Source of the DNA: Bartonella sp. AR 15-3
GTDB taxonomy: Bacteria > Pseudomonadota > Alphaproteobacteria > Rhizobiales > Rhizobiaceae
Direction: 5' to 3'
Length of the DNA stretch: 64,000 nt
NCBI RefSeq assembly: GCF_002022445.1
Contig: NZ_MUYE01000001.1
Coordinates: 1 to 64,000 of the forward strand
Of this stretch, positions 39,682-49,030 are shown piece by piece. The notes below the pieces were generated by a model, which saw only the letters and a list, made by a program, of their open reading frames with translations, did no database searches and was not told the DNA's origin. The translations under genes were made by a program, and so were the position numbers. Position 1 is the stretch's first letter; the number at the start of each line of letters is the position of its first letter.

Positions 39682-41277
39682 TCATTCAAGCTGTTTTGTA
39701 GAACCAAAACTAATACGGTACAATAGCATAAGAATGAATAAGATGAAAGTAGAGAATGTTCTGTATTTATTGTTCCAAATAGTGGTAATTGGTTGTGGGA
39801 TTGGTGCATCAAAAGAGCCAATAATATTATGCTCAAGAGAAGAAACGATTCTTCCATAAGAATCAATAACAGCTGATATCCCATTATTTGCTGCTCGAAT
39901 AAGAGGTATTCCCAACTCAATGGCACGGAGTTGTGCTTGTTGAAAATGTTGATATGGGCCAGGTGTTCTACCAAACCATGCATCATTTGTTATATTAATA
40001 ATTGCTTGAGGGGGAGGACCTTTAAAAACTGTTGTATTAGGAAATATAGCTTCATAACAAATAAGTGGAAGATAAGAAAAACCGTTTGGCATTGTAATGG
40101 TTCTCCGCACATTTGCAGCGGTATATCCACCAATGTTATCAGCGAGAATATGCAACCCTAACTTTTTCAGTAAATTTTGATATGGAAGATATTCACCAAA
40201 AGGGACGAGATGAAGTTTATCAGATGTGTGAAGAATATCACCTTTGGCATCAATGACTGCGATTGTATTAAAATACTGTGTTTCGGTATGAGGGAACGCA
40301 TTATCGGTTCGGATGGCACCTATAATGGCCCATTGTTGGGGTTTTAGAAAAGAGCCAATATGCTTTGTAAGAATAGAAGACGTATTACCGAGAATATAAG
40401 GAAGGGATGCTTCTGGCCATATGATAAAATCAGGCTCCGGATTCTGGCTAATGGCTGTTTTGATACTTAAGTTTAGATGAGCTGCAAATATATCTTTTCT
40501 TTTTGTATTGCTTAATTTAGTGGTTTGTTGGATAGAGGGTTGAACAATACGCACCCAATGGTTATTATTGCGGTACTCTGCTATATTGGGTGCTGTGTTT
40601 AAACGATAAAATCCAAATCCGCTATGGGTTAATATAAGAAGAAAAAAGAGTAAAAGCGCTGAGAATTTTTTTTCATTTGTTAATAAGACAGTTGGTAAAC
40701 TATAGCATAAAACAGCAAGAATGTTCATTCCATAGAGTCCTACAATCATAGTTGATTGCATAAGCATGGGGGTTGGCATAGCTGTATAACCGAGAGCATT
40801 CCATGGAAAACCCGTCAATAGGATCGCGCGCAACCACTCTGCTAATCCGAGTGAGAAGGCTAAAACAAAGAAGCGTGCTATATTTTTTGTCCATAAAAAG
40901 AAAACAATGATACCAGCAAAAAACCAATAAAGAGAAAGATAAGCAGGAAGACAAAAAATAGAGAATGGTAATGCCCAAGCAAAAGAGATTGGATCTACTA
41001 ATAATGCATTACTTAACCACCAAAGGCTACAAATAAAGTAACCAAAGCCAAAGTTTCCAAAGACTAGTGCATTTGTTAAAAGGCGTTTTTTATTGTTTTG
41101 GATAGTATTGATTTCATCGAGAAAAATAATGAAGATGGGAAATGTTAAAAAGCAAATGGGTGTTAAATAAAAGGGCGGGAGTGTAAAAGACGTTAGTGCA
41201 CCACATAAAAAAACGCATATTTGCCGTTTCCAACCAGTAATAGAAAGCAAGAGAAGATTTAGCCTCTTTAATAACAA
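39682..41277 (-). CDS. lnt: apolipoprotein N-acyltransferase
   Basis: Adds the third acyl chain to lipoproteins in the inner membrane. Residues 1-210 hold six to seven hydrophobic helices. The nitrilase-fold periplasmic domain follows, with the catalytic Glu in WPEASLPY, Lys in the segment before LHLVPFGEYLP, and Cys in LICYEAIFP. A final helix ends the 531-residue protein. It follows the corC-like gene without a gap. Confidence 0.94.
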   Translation of the reverse strand: MLLKRLNLLLLSITGWKRQICVFLCGALTSFTLPPFYLTPICFLTFPIFIIFLDEINTIQNNKKRLLTNALVFGNFGFGYFICSLWWLSNALLVDPISFAWALPFSIFCLPAYLSLYWFFAGIIVFFLWTKNIARFFVLAFSLGLAEWLRAILLTGFPWNALGYTAMPTPMLMQSTMIVGLYGMNILAVLCYSLPTVLLTNEKKFSALLLFFLLILTHSGFGFYRLNTAPNIAEYRNNNHWVRIVQPSIQQTTKLSNTKRKDIFAAHLNLSIKTAISQNPEPDFIIWPEASLPYILGNTSSILTKHIGSFLKPQQWAIIGAIRTDNAFPHTETQYFNTIAVIDAKGDILHTSDKLHLVPFGEYLPYQNLLKKLGLHILADNIGGYTAANVRRTITMPNGFSYLPLICYEAIFPNTTVFKGPPPQAIINITNDAWFGRTPGPYQHFQQAQLRAIELGIPLIRAANNGISAVIDSYGRIVSSLEHNIIGSFDAPIPQPITTIWNNKYRTFSTFILFILMLLYRISFGSTKQLE

Positions 41278-42300
41278 TTAGCTATCCTTATAAGGCTGTT
41301 GTTCCTTAAGATTTTCATTTTCTGAGATACGAAAAATGCGTAATCGTTTAATTCGACGTTTATCAGCTTCTAGAATACGGAAACGATAACCTGGTACAGT
41401 TTCAATGATTTCACCTTTTGAAGGAATGCGATCAAGAATAGAAACAATTAAACCACCAATGGTATCCACTTCATCTCCATACTCTCCCACAATAAAATCA
41501 GGACCAAGAGCTTTTTCTACATCTTTTAATTCAGTTTTTGCATCAACCAACCATTTATTATCAGGTTCGCGCACGATAGCGTTATCAATATTATCATGTT
41601 CATCTTCAATATCACCAACCACTAATTCGACGATATCTTCTATAGACACTAAACCATCTGTACCACCATATTCATCGATAACTAAAGCCATTTGTGTTCG
41701 TGTGGTTTGCATCCGCGTTAATAATTTGCTTGCAAGCATAGAACGAGGCACAAATAGAACTGTTCTAATTAGGTCTAGTTCACCGATAGGGTGTTGTAAA
41801 TCTTTATCATCCAATTGTAGAGAGTCATATTTTTGTGCATTTCGAGTAGAATCGGTAATAAAAGAGGTTATATAATTGAGGATATCATGGATATGAATCA
41901 TACCTCGCGGATCATCTAATGTTTCAGCGTACACAGGTATACGTGAATGTCCAATCTTTGCAAAAAATCTAAGAGCTTCGCCAAGAGGAGTATTAATTTC
42001 CAATGCTTCTATTTCGGAACGAGGAATCATAATATTATCAACACGTGCTTCGCGTAGGCATAAAATATTGTGAAGCATAGTACGTTCTTCAGGCGAAAAA
42101 AGTGTTGTTCCCTTCTCATTATCAGCAGCAAATACATCAGTAAGACCATCACGTAGTGATGTGTGGCTGCGTCCACGTAAAAATGAAAATAGATAGCTTA
42201 GCAATGAGTTTTTCTTTGTATAGTTTGTTTGTTGTAGAGAATATTCTTCAGAATTAGAAGATATTTGAGTACCATTTTGTCTATTAATTTTATCCGCCAT
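41278..42300 (-). CDS. CBS-domain hemolysin-related protein (CorC/TlyC type)
   Basis: A 340-residue cytoplasmic protein. It carries two CBS motifs (residues about 95-220; MIPRSEIEAL, VFVPRSMLASKLL, MALVIDEYGGTDGLVS) and a CorC_HlyC transporter-associated domain (about 240-325; DTIGGLIVSILDRIPSKGE). CorC relatives affect magnesium and cobalt efflux; the 'hemolysin' label is historical. It sits directly before lnt, the usual ybeY-corC-lnt order. Confidence 0.92.
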   Translation of the reverse strand: MADKINRQNGTQISSNSEEYSLQQTNYTKKNSLLSYLFSFLRGRSHTSLRDGLTDVFAADNEKGTTLFSPEERTMLHNILCLREARVDNIMIPRSEIEALEINTPLGEALRFFAKIGHSRIPVYAETLDDPRGMIHIHDILNYITSFITDSTRNAQKYDSLQLDDKDLQHPIGELDLIRTVLFVPRSMLASKLLTRMQTTRTQMALVIDEYGGTDGLVSIEDIVELVVGDIEDEHDNIDNAIVREPDNKWLVDAKTELKDVEKALGPDFIVGEYGDEVDTIGGLIVSILDRIPSKGEIIETVPGYRFRILEADKRRIKRLRIFRISENENLKEQQPYKDS

Positions 42301-42401
42301 GGCTTTAAAAATTTTCTAAACTTTCTCAATTATAATAGTTGCTTTAATTATTTTAAATTTTATTATTTGTAACACAAATTTTAAGTTTCACTTTTATCAT
42401 T

Positions 42402-42878
42402 TTACAACAATTTAGTATAGGGATCTTTTATAGATAGTTTTTGAAGTATTTCTTTTTCTAATTTTTCCATTTGGTTAGCTTCATTATTTGTTTCATGATC
42501 ATAACCAAGAAGATGAAGAATACCATGAATGATTATATGCGTTAAATGATCCTGAAATGATTTTCTTTCTTCTTCTGCTTCTCGCATAACAGTTTCTTGT
42601 GCAATAACAATATCACCAAGCATAAGTCTAGGATTTTGTCCAGCTTTAAGAGGAAAGGCAGGAAAGGATAAAACATTTGTGGGTTTATTGTGATGACGCC
42701 ATTGTGCGTTAATTTGTGCCATACGCGTATCATCTGTAAAAAGCAGGCTAAGTTCGCTTGTTATCTCATTTAATGATAAATGCTGTAATGTGGTAACTAG
42801 AGCTTTGTCAGTAATGTTATAAAGCATTTCCTCATCATTCCATTTAGCACTTTCAATAGTTATATCAATAGCAATCAT
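42402..42878 (-). CDS. ybeY: endoribonuclease YbeY (rRNA maturation factor)
   Basis: Zinc-dependent endoribonuclease for 16S 3'-end maturation and 70S quality control. The metal motif [11 protein letters not shown] is intact. The start is set at the ATG at 42878, whose ATGA overlaps the phoH stop by 4 bases (158 residues). A GTG 4 codons upstream is open but has no better ribosome site. Translational coupling to the PhoH-like gene is typical of this pair. Confidence 0.95.
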   Translation of the reverse strand: MIAIDITIESAKWNDEEMLYNITDKALVTTLQHLSLNEITSELSLLFTDDTRMAQINAQWRHHNKPTNVLSFPAFPLKAGQNPRLMLGDIVIAQETVMREAEEERKSFQDHLTHIIIHGILHLLGYDHETNNEANQMEKLEKEILQKLSIKDPYTKLL

Positions 42879-43999
42879 GGGAAATTGCACTCATTTTTTT
42901 GATGAAAAGCGTGTGAGTGGTATTGCTTTTTCTGTTCAATAGAATCACGATCATAAGCTTGAATGATGGTGGAAACAAGAGAGTGTCGCACAACATCTTT
43001 TTCATTAAAATGAATAATTGTAATATTTTCTATATCTGCAAGGATACGAATTGCTTCCACTAAACCTGATTTTTGTCCTGCGGGCAAGTCAATTTGACTT
43101 AAATCACCTGTTATAATCATCCGTGATCCTTCTCCAATGCGTGTAAGAAACATTTTCATCTGCATGGGTGTAGTATTTTGTGCTTCATCAAGAATTATTG
43201 CTGAATGAGCAAGTGTTCGACCACGCATGAAGGCTAGAGGAGCTATTTCTATAACTCCGGAGGCTAAGATGCGTTCTACTTTTGCAACAGGTATCATATC
43301 ATACAGAGCATCGTAAAGGGGGCGTAAATAGGGATCAACTTTTTCTTTAAGATTACCGGGAAGGAAGCCAAGATGTTCTCCAGCCTCAATAGCTGGACGT
43401 GAAAGAATAATTCGTTCAATAATACCATATTTAAGAAGCATTACAGCGTGAGCAACGGCAAGATATGTTTTTCCAGTGCCTGCTGGACCTATTCCAAAAA
43501 TAAGTTCAGCATGTTCCATAGCACGCATATAAACGTCTTGTGTTAGAGTACGGGCATAGATTGTTTTTTTATGGGTATTAAATTGTGCTAATGTACGTTG
43601 TACAGAAGGCTGGGTTATTTGAAGTTTTTCTTGTTGCTCATCGGGCAAATTTGCCATAGCAATTGCACTTTCTATATCTGATAGAGTAAGTTCTGGATGT
43701 GTTTTTGCTTTTCGATAAAGTTGGTCTAATACATAGTGCACCTGTTGTATAGCAATAGCTGTTCCATAGATTAAAATTTTGTTACCGTGTGGGCGAATAT
43801 CAAGCTTGAGTTTCTTTTCAAGATAAACAAGATTTTCATCAAATTTACCAAAAACTATTTTTGCAGTATTGTTGTTTTCAAAAGTTAAAACAACATGGTT
43901 AATATTGACTGTGTTAGTTTTTTTAAAGATGCTTTTATTTTGAGAGGGGATACTTTTTATCTTTAGAGTTTGTTTCGATTTTTTGGTTGATGCTTTCAA
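42875..43999 (-). CDS. PhoH-like ATPase (YbeZ type)
   Basis: A P-loop ATPase related to the helicase core, thought to work with YbeY in RNA handling. Walker A is GPAGTGKT (residues 171-178) and a Walker B-like AIILDEAQN follows; an N-terminal KH-like region occupies about residues 35-95. 374 residues. The start codon is TTG at 43999, with AAGGAG upstream (7 bases from GGAG to TTG). The sequence just before it reads ATG-GGT-TGA in another frame, so TTG is the workable start. Confidence 0.92.
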   Translation of the reverse strand: MKASTKKSKQTLKIKSIPSQNKSIFKKTNTVNINHVVLTFENNNTAKIVFGKFDENLVYLEKKLKLDIRPHGNKILIYGTAIAIQQVHYVLDQLYRKAKTHPELTLSDIESAIAMANLPDEQQEKLQITQPSVQRTLAQFNTHKKTIYARTLTQDVYMRAMEHAELIFGIGPAGTGKTYLAVAHAVMLLKYGIIERIILSRPAIEAGEHLGFLPGNLKEKVDPYLRPLYDALYDMIPVAKVERILASGVIEIAPLAFMRGRTLAHSAIILDEAQNTTPMQMKMFLTRIGEGSRMIITGDLSQIDLPAGQKSGLVEAIRILADIENITIIHFNEKDVVRHSLVSTIIQAYDRDSIEQKKQYHSHAFHQKNECNFP

Positions 44000-44112
44000 C
44001 CCATACTCCTTATCTGTTTATATTACAGCTTTAATATAATCACTTGCCTTTAAAAGTGAAATAGCTCTTTAATATTATATTTTTGAATAGAACTATAAAA
44101 TTTTTTTAATAT

Positions 44113-45495
44113 TTAATATATGTCGATTTTTTCACCGACAAAACTATTAGAACTTGCATCTTTAATACGGATTTTCATAATAGTTCCAACAGAAGTTTGT
44201 GTATTTATGACAACAGGTAAAAGCCAAGGGGAACGCCCTACCATTTGTCCCGAGTAACGACCAATTTTTTCAATAAGAACATCGGTTGTTTGACCAATTT
44301 TAGAGTGTAAAAATGTATGTTGTTGGTCAAGAAGAATGGTTTGTAAATGCTGGAGGCGAGTATTTTTAACTGTTTCATCAACGTGATTCTTCATTGTTGC
44401 ACCGACTGTGCCAGGCCGAGGTGAATATTTAAAAGAATAAGCCGAACTATAGCCTACTTGTTTAATAAGCTTGATAGTTTCCTCAAAATCTTCATCAGTT
44501 TCGCCTGGAAATCCTACAATGAAATCGCCTGAAAAAGCAATATCAGGTTTTGCAGCACGGATCTTATCGATGAGATGAAGATAATGAATACTTTTGTGTT
44601 GTCTGTTCATTGCTTTCAAGATACGGTCTGAACCTGATTGAACAGGAAGATGCAGATAAGGCATAAGTATATCAAGATCTCGATGTGCAGCAATAAGACT
44701 ATCATCCATATCGCGTGGATGACTCGTTGTATAGCGTAATCGTTTTAAACCATCAATTTTAGCCAGATGATGGAGAAGATCTCCAAGGCGCCAAGTTTTC
44801 CCATCGATACTCTGTCCACGCCATGCATTTACATTTTGCCCAAGAAGTGTAATTTCTTTTACACCTGCTTCAATAAGCTGGCGCGCTTCATCAGTGATTT
44901 GCTTAACGGATCGGGATATTTCTGCGCCCCGTGTGTAGGGAACAACGCAAAAGGTACAAAATTTATCACAACCTTCTTGTACTGTTAAAAATGCACTAAT
45001 ACCTCGTTGTTGCACAGCTCGTTTGTTATGAGGTGGTAATTGGGTAAATTTATCTTCAACGGCATAATCTGTTTCAACAACTTTTTTTCCTTGTTTGACT
45101 TGTTTTAATAGTTCCGGTAGGCGGTGATACATTTGTGGTCCAATGATAAAATCTACGGTTGGTGCACGTCGCAAGATTTCATTTCCTTCAGCTTGTGCAA
45201 CACAACCTGTAACACCGATCATCAAAGGTTTATCGTGTGTACGTCCTTGACGTATTATTTGCAAGCGACCGAGGTCAGAGTAAAGTTTTTCTGCTGCTTT
45301 TTCGCGAATATGGCAGGTATTGATCAGAATAAGGTCAGCATCATTTGGTGTTTGTGTAGCGATATAACCTTGAGTGCTTAAACTATCATTCATTCGTTGG
45401 CTGTCATAAACATTCATTTGGCATCCATAAGTTTTGATAAAAACTTTTTTGGGACTATTGGAAAGTATGCTTCTAGAGTTTTTACGATGATCCAT
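44113..45495 (-). CDS. miaB: tRNA-2-methylthio-N6-dimethylallyladenosine synthase
   Basis: Radical-SAM methylthiotransferase modifying A37 of tRNAs. The N-terminal cluster cysteines are Cys25, Cys61 and Cys98; the radical-SAM triad is Cys176, Cys180 and Cys183 (GCDKFCTFC). A TRAM domain ends the 460-residue protein. In many Rhizobiales a Fur/Mur regulator gene sits between rimI and miaB; here only 40 bases separate them. Confidence 0.96.
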   Translation of the reverse strand: MDHRKNSRSILSNSPKKVFIKTYGCQMNVYDSQRMNDSLSTQGYIATQTPNDADLILINTCHIREKAAEKLYSDLGRLQIIRQGRTHDKPLMIGVTGCVAQAEGNEILRRAPTVDFIIGPQMYHRLPELLKQVKQGKKVVETDYAVEDKFTQLPPHNKRAVQQRGISAFLTVQEGCDKFCTFCVVPYTRGAEISRSVKQITDEARQLIEAGVKEITLLGQNVNAWRGQSIDGKTWRLGDLLHHLAKIDGLKRLRYTTSHPRDMDDSLIAAHRDLDILMPYLHLPVQSGSDRILKAMNRQHKSIHYLHLIDKIRAAKPDIAFSGDFIVGFPGETDEDFEETIKLIKQVGYSSAYSFKYSPRPGTVGATMKNHVDETVKNTRLQHLQTILLDQQHTFLHSKIGQTTDVLIEKIGRYSGQMVGRSPWLLPVVINTQTSVGTIMKIRIKDASSNSFVGEKIDIY

Positions 45496-45535
45496 ATTGC
45501 ATTTCTAAACGTTTTTTTTTTAAATCTCAATCTAT

Positions 45536-46018
45536 TTACTTGAAAGTTTTTTGCATGATGATTGCATCTGTGGATCCATTGTGTGATTGATAGTAGGCTG
45601 GGCGTTTAGCAATCTTTTGAAATTTAAATCGTTTATAAAGGGCTAAAGCAGGAAGATTGGTTTCTTCTACTTCTAAAAAAAGTTTCGTTGCGTGTTCACG
45701 ACGCAGATGGTGAAATATGTGATCAATAAGAAAATAACCAATTTTTTGTTGACGATTGTTAGAATGAACTGCAATCGTTATAATTTCTGCTTCACTGAGA
45801 ATAAGACGGCAGAGACAAAATCCTAAAATTTGATGAGATTCTCCAATGAGATGGGCTTTATAGCCAAAAATAGAATGATCTTTTAAAAAAATCTCAAATG
45901 TTTGTTTTGTCCACGCTAGGGCGAAACAATTTTTATGAATTTGATGAAGAAAAATACTGTCCTCAGAGTTTAAGGGCGCAATTACAAAATTTTTTTTTGT
46001 CAATGAAGATTTAGTCAT
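45536..46018 (-). CDS. rimI: ribosomal-protein-alanine N-acetyltransferase (RimI-like GNAT)
   Basis: GNAT acetyltransferase; RimI acetylates the N-terminus of ribosomal protein S18. The acetyl-CoA binding region is IITIAVHSNNRQQKIGYFLI, followed by LEVEETNLPALALYKRFKF, typical of RimI. The usual RxxGxG/A loop appears as RQQKIG. 160 residues. It overlaps tsaB by 8 bases, the standard tsaB-rimI pair. Confidence 0.9.
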   Translation of the reverse strand: MTKSSLTKKNFVIAPLNSEDSIFLHQIHKNCFALAWTKQTFEIFLKDHSIFGYKAHLIGESHQILGFCLCRLILSEAEIITIAVHSNNRQQKIGYFLIDHIFHHLRREHATKLFLEVEETNLPALALYKRFKFQKIAKRPAYYQSHNGSTDAIIMQKTFK

Positions 46019-46700
46019 TATTGTTTTCGTGGTAAAGCAAAATCAGTTTGTTGTTTTGCATCAGCATCGCGTAAGTAGAGGGACGTGGTGGTGTTTGTGG
46101 CTGTTTATTTGCAGCTAGGCGTGCATAAGTTAAAATGTCCGCCGCATCACATGGAATGGAAACCGGTATAATTCCTTTGCTTATTGTATTGTTTCTAATA
46201 TAGAGAGCAATAATTTCAGCAGCTGGACCAGTAAGTATGGTGTGTCGGAGTAGATCTGCTACAATATTTTCAGGTGTTTTTAAGCTGGGCTTGCTTAAAG
46301 CTATAAGGTTGTTATTGAAATTTTGATGATAGAACATCTCTCTGCCGGCTTCAATGACAACAGTGATGGTTGATGTGATATTTTCATTAGCTACTTGTGC
46401 AGCTAATGCTTCAAGTGAGCTTACTCCAATGGCTGGAATTTCTAACGCTAAGGCCAAAGCTTTTGCTGTAGCAATACCTATACGTATACCTGTAAACGAT
46501 CCTGGTCCAATATTGACGGCAATGCGATTAATCTGGTCAAGCTTGATATTTGCTTGATGGGTTAGCTGTTCGATTTGACCGATAAGTTTCTCAGCATGAC
46601 CTTTGCCAATACGTTGGCTGATACGTGCGATAACAGATTTATGCTGAACAAGTGCGACGGCACAATAAATTGAAGCAGTATCTATGGCAAGAATAAGCAT
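46011..46700 (-). CDS. tsaB: tRNA threonylcarbamoyladenosine biosynthesis protein TsaB
   Basis: Partner of TsaD in making t6A37 of ANN-decoding tRNAs. The ASKHA-fold N-terminus MLILAIDTASIYCAVAL and the signature INRIAVNIGPGSFTGIRIG are diagnostic. 229 residues. First gene of the tsaB-rimI pair and of a run of minus-strand genes. An 11-bp inverted repeat lies just upstream. Confidence 0.93.
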   Translation of the reverse strand: MLILAIDTASIYCAVALVQHKSVIARISQRIGKGHAEKLIGQIEQLTHQANIKLDQINRIAVNIGPGSFTGIRIGIATAKALALALEIPAIGVSSLEALAAQVANENITSTITVVIEAGREMFYHQNFNNNLIALSKPSLKTPENIVADLLRHTILTGPAAEIIALYIRNNTISKGIIPVSIPCDAADILTYARLAANKQPQTPPRPSTYAMLMQNNKLILLYHENNND

Positions 46701-46724
46701 AAACGCTTTTTAGCCGAATATAGT

Positions 46725-46768
46725 GATAAATAAAAGGTCAGTTTTATTTTTTAGAAATTTTATTTATC
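46725..46768. repeat. 11-bp inverted repeat upstream of tsaB
   Basis: GATAAATAAAA (46725-46735) and TTTTATTTATC (46758-46768) are perfect complements with a 22-base spacer, starting 24 bases before the tsaB ATG. The rest of 46701-47037 shows no recognisable gene. Confidence 0.4.
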
Positions 46769-47037
46769 TATAAAATATTAAAAAATTTTCAGATCAGTAG
46801 GAATAGTTTTTGAGATGTGTTTTAAGCATGGCATGTCTGTTAGCATAGAAAAAAAACATATGTAAAATAAATTCAGTATCTTAGATTTTTCTGAAAACCA
46901 TATTTAAAAGAGTGAGGTATTAAATATACTTTTAAATGTTATGTGCTCAAAGTTAAAGAGCTTTATCATAAGAATACTGAAGACGCTGAGGATAAATATA
47001 GAGCTGATTGAAGTACATATGACACGTCATTCGGTTT

Positions 47038-48002
47038 TTAAAATGAACGAATATAAATACTTAGTTCCAATCCTGTCATTGAAATGATAGTGAAAAGTTG
47101 GGTAATAAAGTTGATAAAGATAAGAGCAGTTGTAGGAATAAGTTCTGCTGAGCGTATAAGCATCATGATAATAAATCCTATGATAAATCATGGAATGAAA
47201 CTATATAAGCGTTAATGATGTCCTGGCCGAGGATAGATGATTGCTAGAATAAAAAAATCGGGCCTCTAGCATTAAAACTCGCACTAATTTAACGAAAGTT
47301 GCTATTTAAACACTTACGAGAGATATAAAGGCTGTTGCTGCTAAAATCTGCGGAATAGCATAAACGGTCATCCTTGCTAATATGCCATATTGGCTAAATG
47401 AGAAATTGAAGAATGGTTGTAAAGAAGGTAGAATGAAAATGATAATAGCTTCTAAGAGAGTGGTGAGTGCCATTGATGCAGCTACTTCTTCATTTTTCAC
47501 ATTAATAACAGGTGCAGTGGCTGCAATAATTGAATTACCACAGATAGCATTACCACAGGCGACAAGTATTATTGAATTTTTGCAAGATCCATAAAAACGT
47601 TTAATGACAAAACTGATGAAAATAGTAAGAAATATAATAACTATAATACCGGCAAGTAAAGTCCAATCGATTGAAAGTACTGTATGGAACGCTATTGCTT
47701 GTTCCTAGAAGAACAATAGCGATTTTGAGAAATATTTTTGCACAAAATTTATACCTTTATCAAAATATTCTGGAAGAAAAGAACAACTGCAACAATAGAA
47801 TAGAGCCTAATAAAATCGCTAAAACAAGAGTTTTAATCCACGCCTCTGCAAGAAATTTCTTTTCTATAAATTCTAAACGTACGCAAACGCTGAATATAAG
47901 CACGCAAATTAAAATTCTCGGTTCTCAATTGATGAATGAAGATAAATCTTTACTCGGCATTTCAGAGATTTCTCTCCCATTCTCATAACATTGAGCGCCC
48001 AT
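47038..48002 (-). pseudogene. YeiH/UPF0324 family membrane protein, decayed
   Basis: Six-frame reading of the 1.35-kb gap recovers most of a YeiH-type protein (putative sulfonate or anion-related membrane protein of about 340 residues). The pieces are WIKTLVLAILLGSILLL and LKIAIVLLGTS; then VACGNAICGNSIIAATAPVI and KNEEVAASMAL; then FFNFSFSQYGILARMTVYAI, KLVRVLMLEARFF and, near the end, FIIGFIIMMLIRSAELIPTT. They lie in several frames. The Trp of the conserved PWF motif is a TGA stop (47188-47190), and a stop follows LISLVSV-type residues near 47306. Total extent 965 bases, close to full length. No intact product is possible. Confidence 0.85.
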
Positions 48003-48050
48003 TTTTATTATAAATTTAGAGACTATCAAATAAATAACAGATAAATAATT

Positions 48051-48656
48051 TCAAAAATTAGTTCTTGCTTGTAAGGCAGCAGCTAAAGTCCCATCATCGA
48101 GATAATCTAGTTCACCACCTACTGGTACTCCATGGGCAAGGCGAGTGATTTTAATGGAAAACTGAGAAAGTTGATCGGTAATATAGTGAGCTGTTGTTTG
48201 TCCTTCAACTGTAGCATTAACAGCTAAGATGATTTCTGTAATGGAATTATTGGTAACGCGATTGATTAAGGAGATGATGTTCAGTTCATCAGGTCCTATT
48301 CCATCTAAAGGAGATAATCGTCCACCTAAAACATGATAACGTGCTGATAAAAATTTTGCGCGTTCAAGAGCCCAGAGATCAGAAATATCTTCAACAACAA
48401 TGATTATTGATTCATCACGGCGAGGATCTGTGCAAATTGAACAGGGATCTGTTGTATCTACATTACCACAAACAGAACAAATTCGAACTTTATTTGCAGT
48501 TTCTAGCATTGCAGATCCTAGAGGTTCTAGCAGGGTTTCTTTTTTCTTGATTAGATAGAGAGCGGCACGACGCGCTGAACGTGGCCCAAGACCTGGTATC
48601 CGTGCTAAAAACTGAATAAGGCGTTCAATTTCAGGGCCTGCAATGTGTTTAGACAT
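48051..48656 (-). CDS. recR: recombination mediator protein RecR
   Basis: Ring-forming DNA clamp of the RecFOR pathway. The helix-hairpin-helix region [15 protein letters not shown], the zinc finger [16 protein letters not shown] and a Toprim domain ([14 protein letters not shown]) appear in order; [20 protein letters not shown] is the conserved end. 201 residues. Downstream of ybaB and dnaX, the standard dnaX-ybaB-recR unit. Confidence 0.97.
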   Translation of the reverse strand: MSKHIAGPEIERLIQFLARIPGLGPRSARRAALYLIKKKETLLEPLGSAMLETANKVRICSVCGNVDTTDPCSICTDPRRDESIIIVVEDISDLWALERAKFLSARYHVLGGRLSPLDGIGPDELNIISLINRVTNNSITEIILAVNATVEGQTTAHYITDQLSQFSIKITRLAHGVPVGGELDYLDDGTLAAALQARTNF

Positions 48657-48689
48657 GCTATTATACCAAGGGATGAAAATACAGTTTAT

Positions 48690-49016
48690 TTATAAAAACG
48701 GAAATTGAAAACCAGGTGGGATTGGCATTCCTGCAGTCACACTTTTAGTTTTTTCTTTAATAATTACATCTAGTTTACTTTTAGCGTCTTTATAGGCCGC
48801 TATGACAAGATCTTCAAGAATTTCCACGTCTTTAGGATTCATCAATGAAGTATCAATTTTTATAGCTGATATGGTATTTTGACCATTAATAGTGATCTTG
48901 ACAAGACCTCCACCTGCTATACCTGTTGCTGTCAAATTAGCCAATTCACTTTGCATTTGCTGCATTTTTGTTTGCATTTCTTTGGCTTTTTTCATTATAT
49001 TCATCATGTCACGCAT
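48690..49016 (-). CDS. nucleoid-associated protein, YbaB/EbfC family
   Basis: A small dimeric DNA-binding protein. The 108 residues show the family core: MKKAKEMQTKMQQMQSELA coiled region, then GGGLVKITINGQ and the PPGFQFPF end. The frame opens at MRDMMNIMKKA; the first or second Met may be used. Between dnaX (14 bases) and recR (33 bases). Confidence 0.93.
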   Translation of the reverse strand: MRDMMNIMKKAKEMQTKMQQMQSELANLTATGIAGGGLVKITINGQNTISAIKIDTSLMNPKDVEILEDLVIAAYKDAKSKLDVIIKEKTKSVTAGMPIPPGFQFPFL

Positions 49017-49030
49017 AGGGATTGGCTTCC

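Noticed and set aside
46890-47040. Short plus-strand frames in the gap left of the yeiH relic (e.g. LKVKELYHKNTEDAEDKYR)
   Set aside because: They look somewhat coding-like, but I recognise no family, they lack starts with ribosome sites and they stop within about 30 codons.
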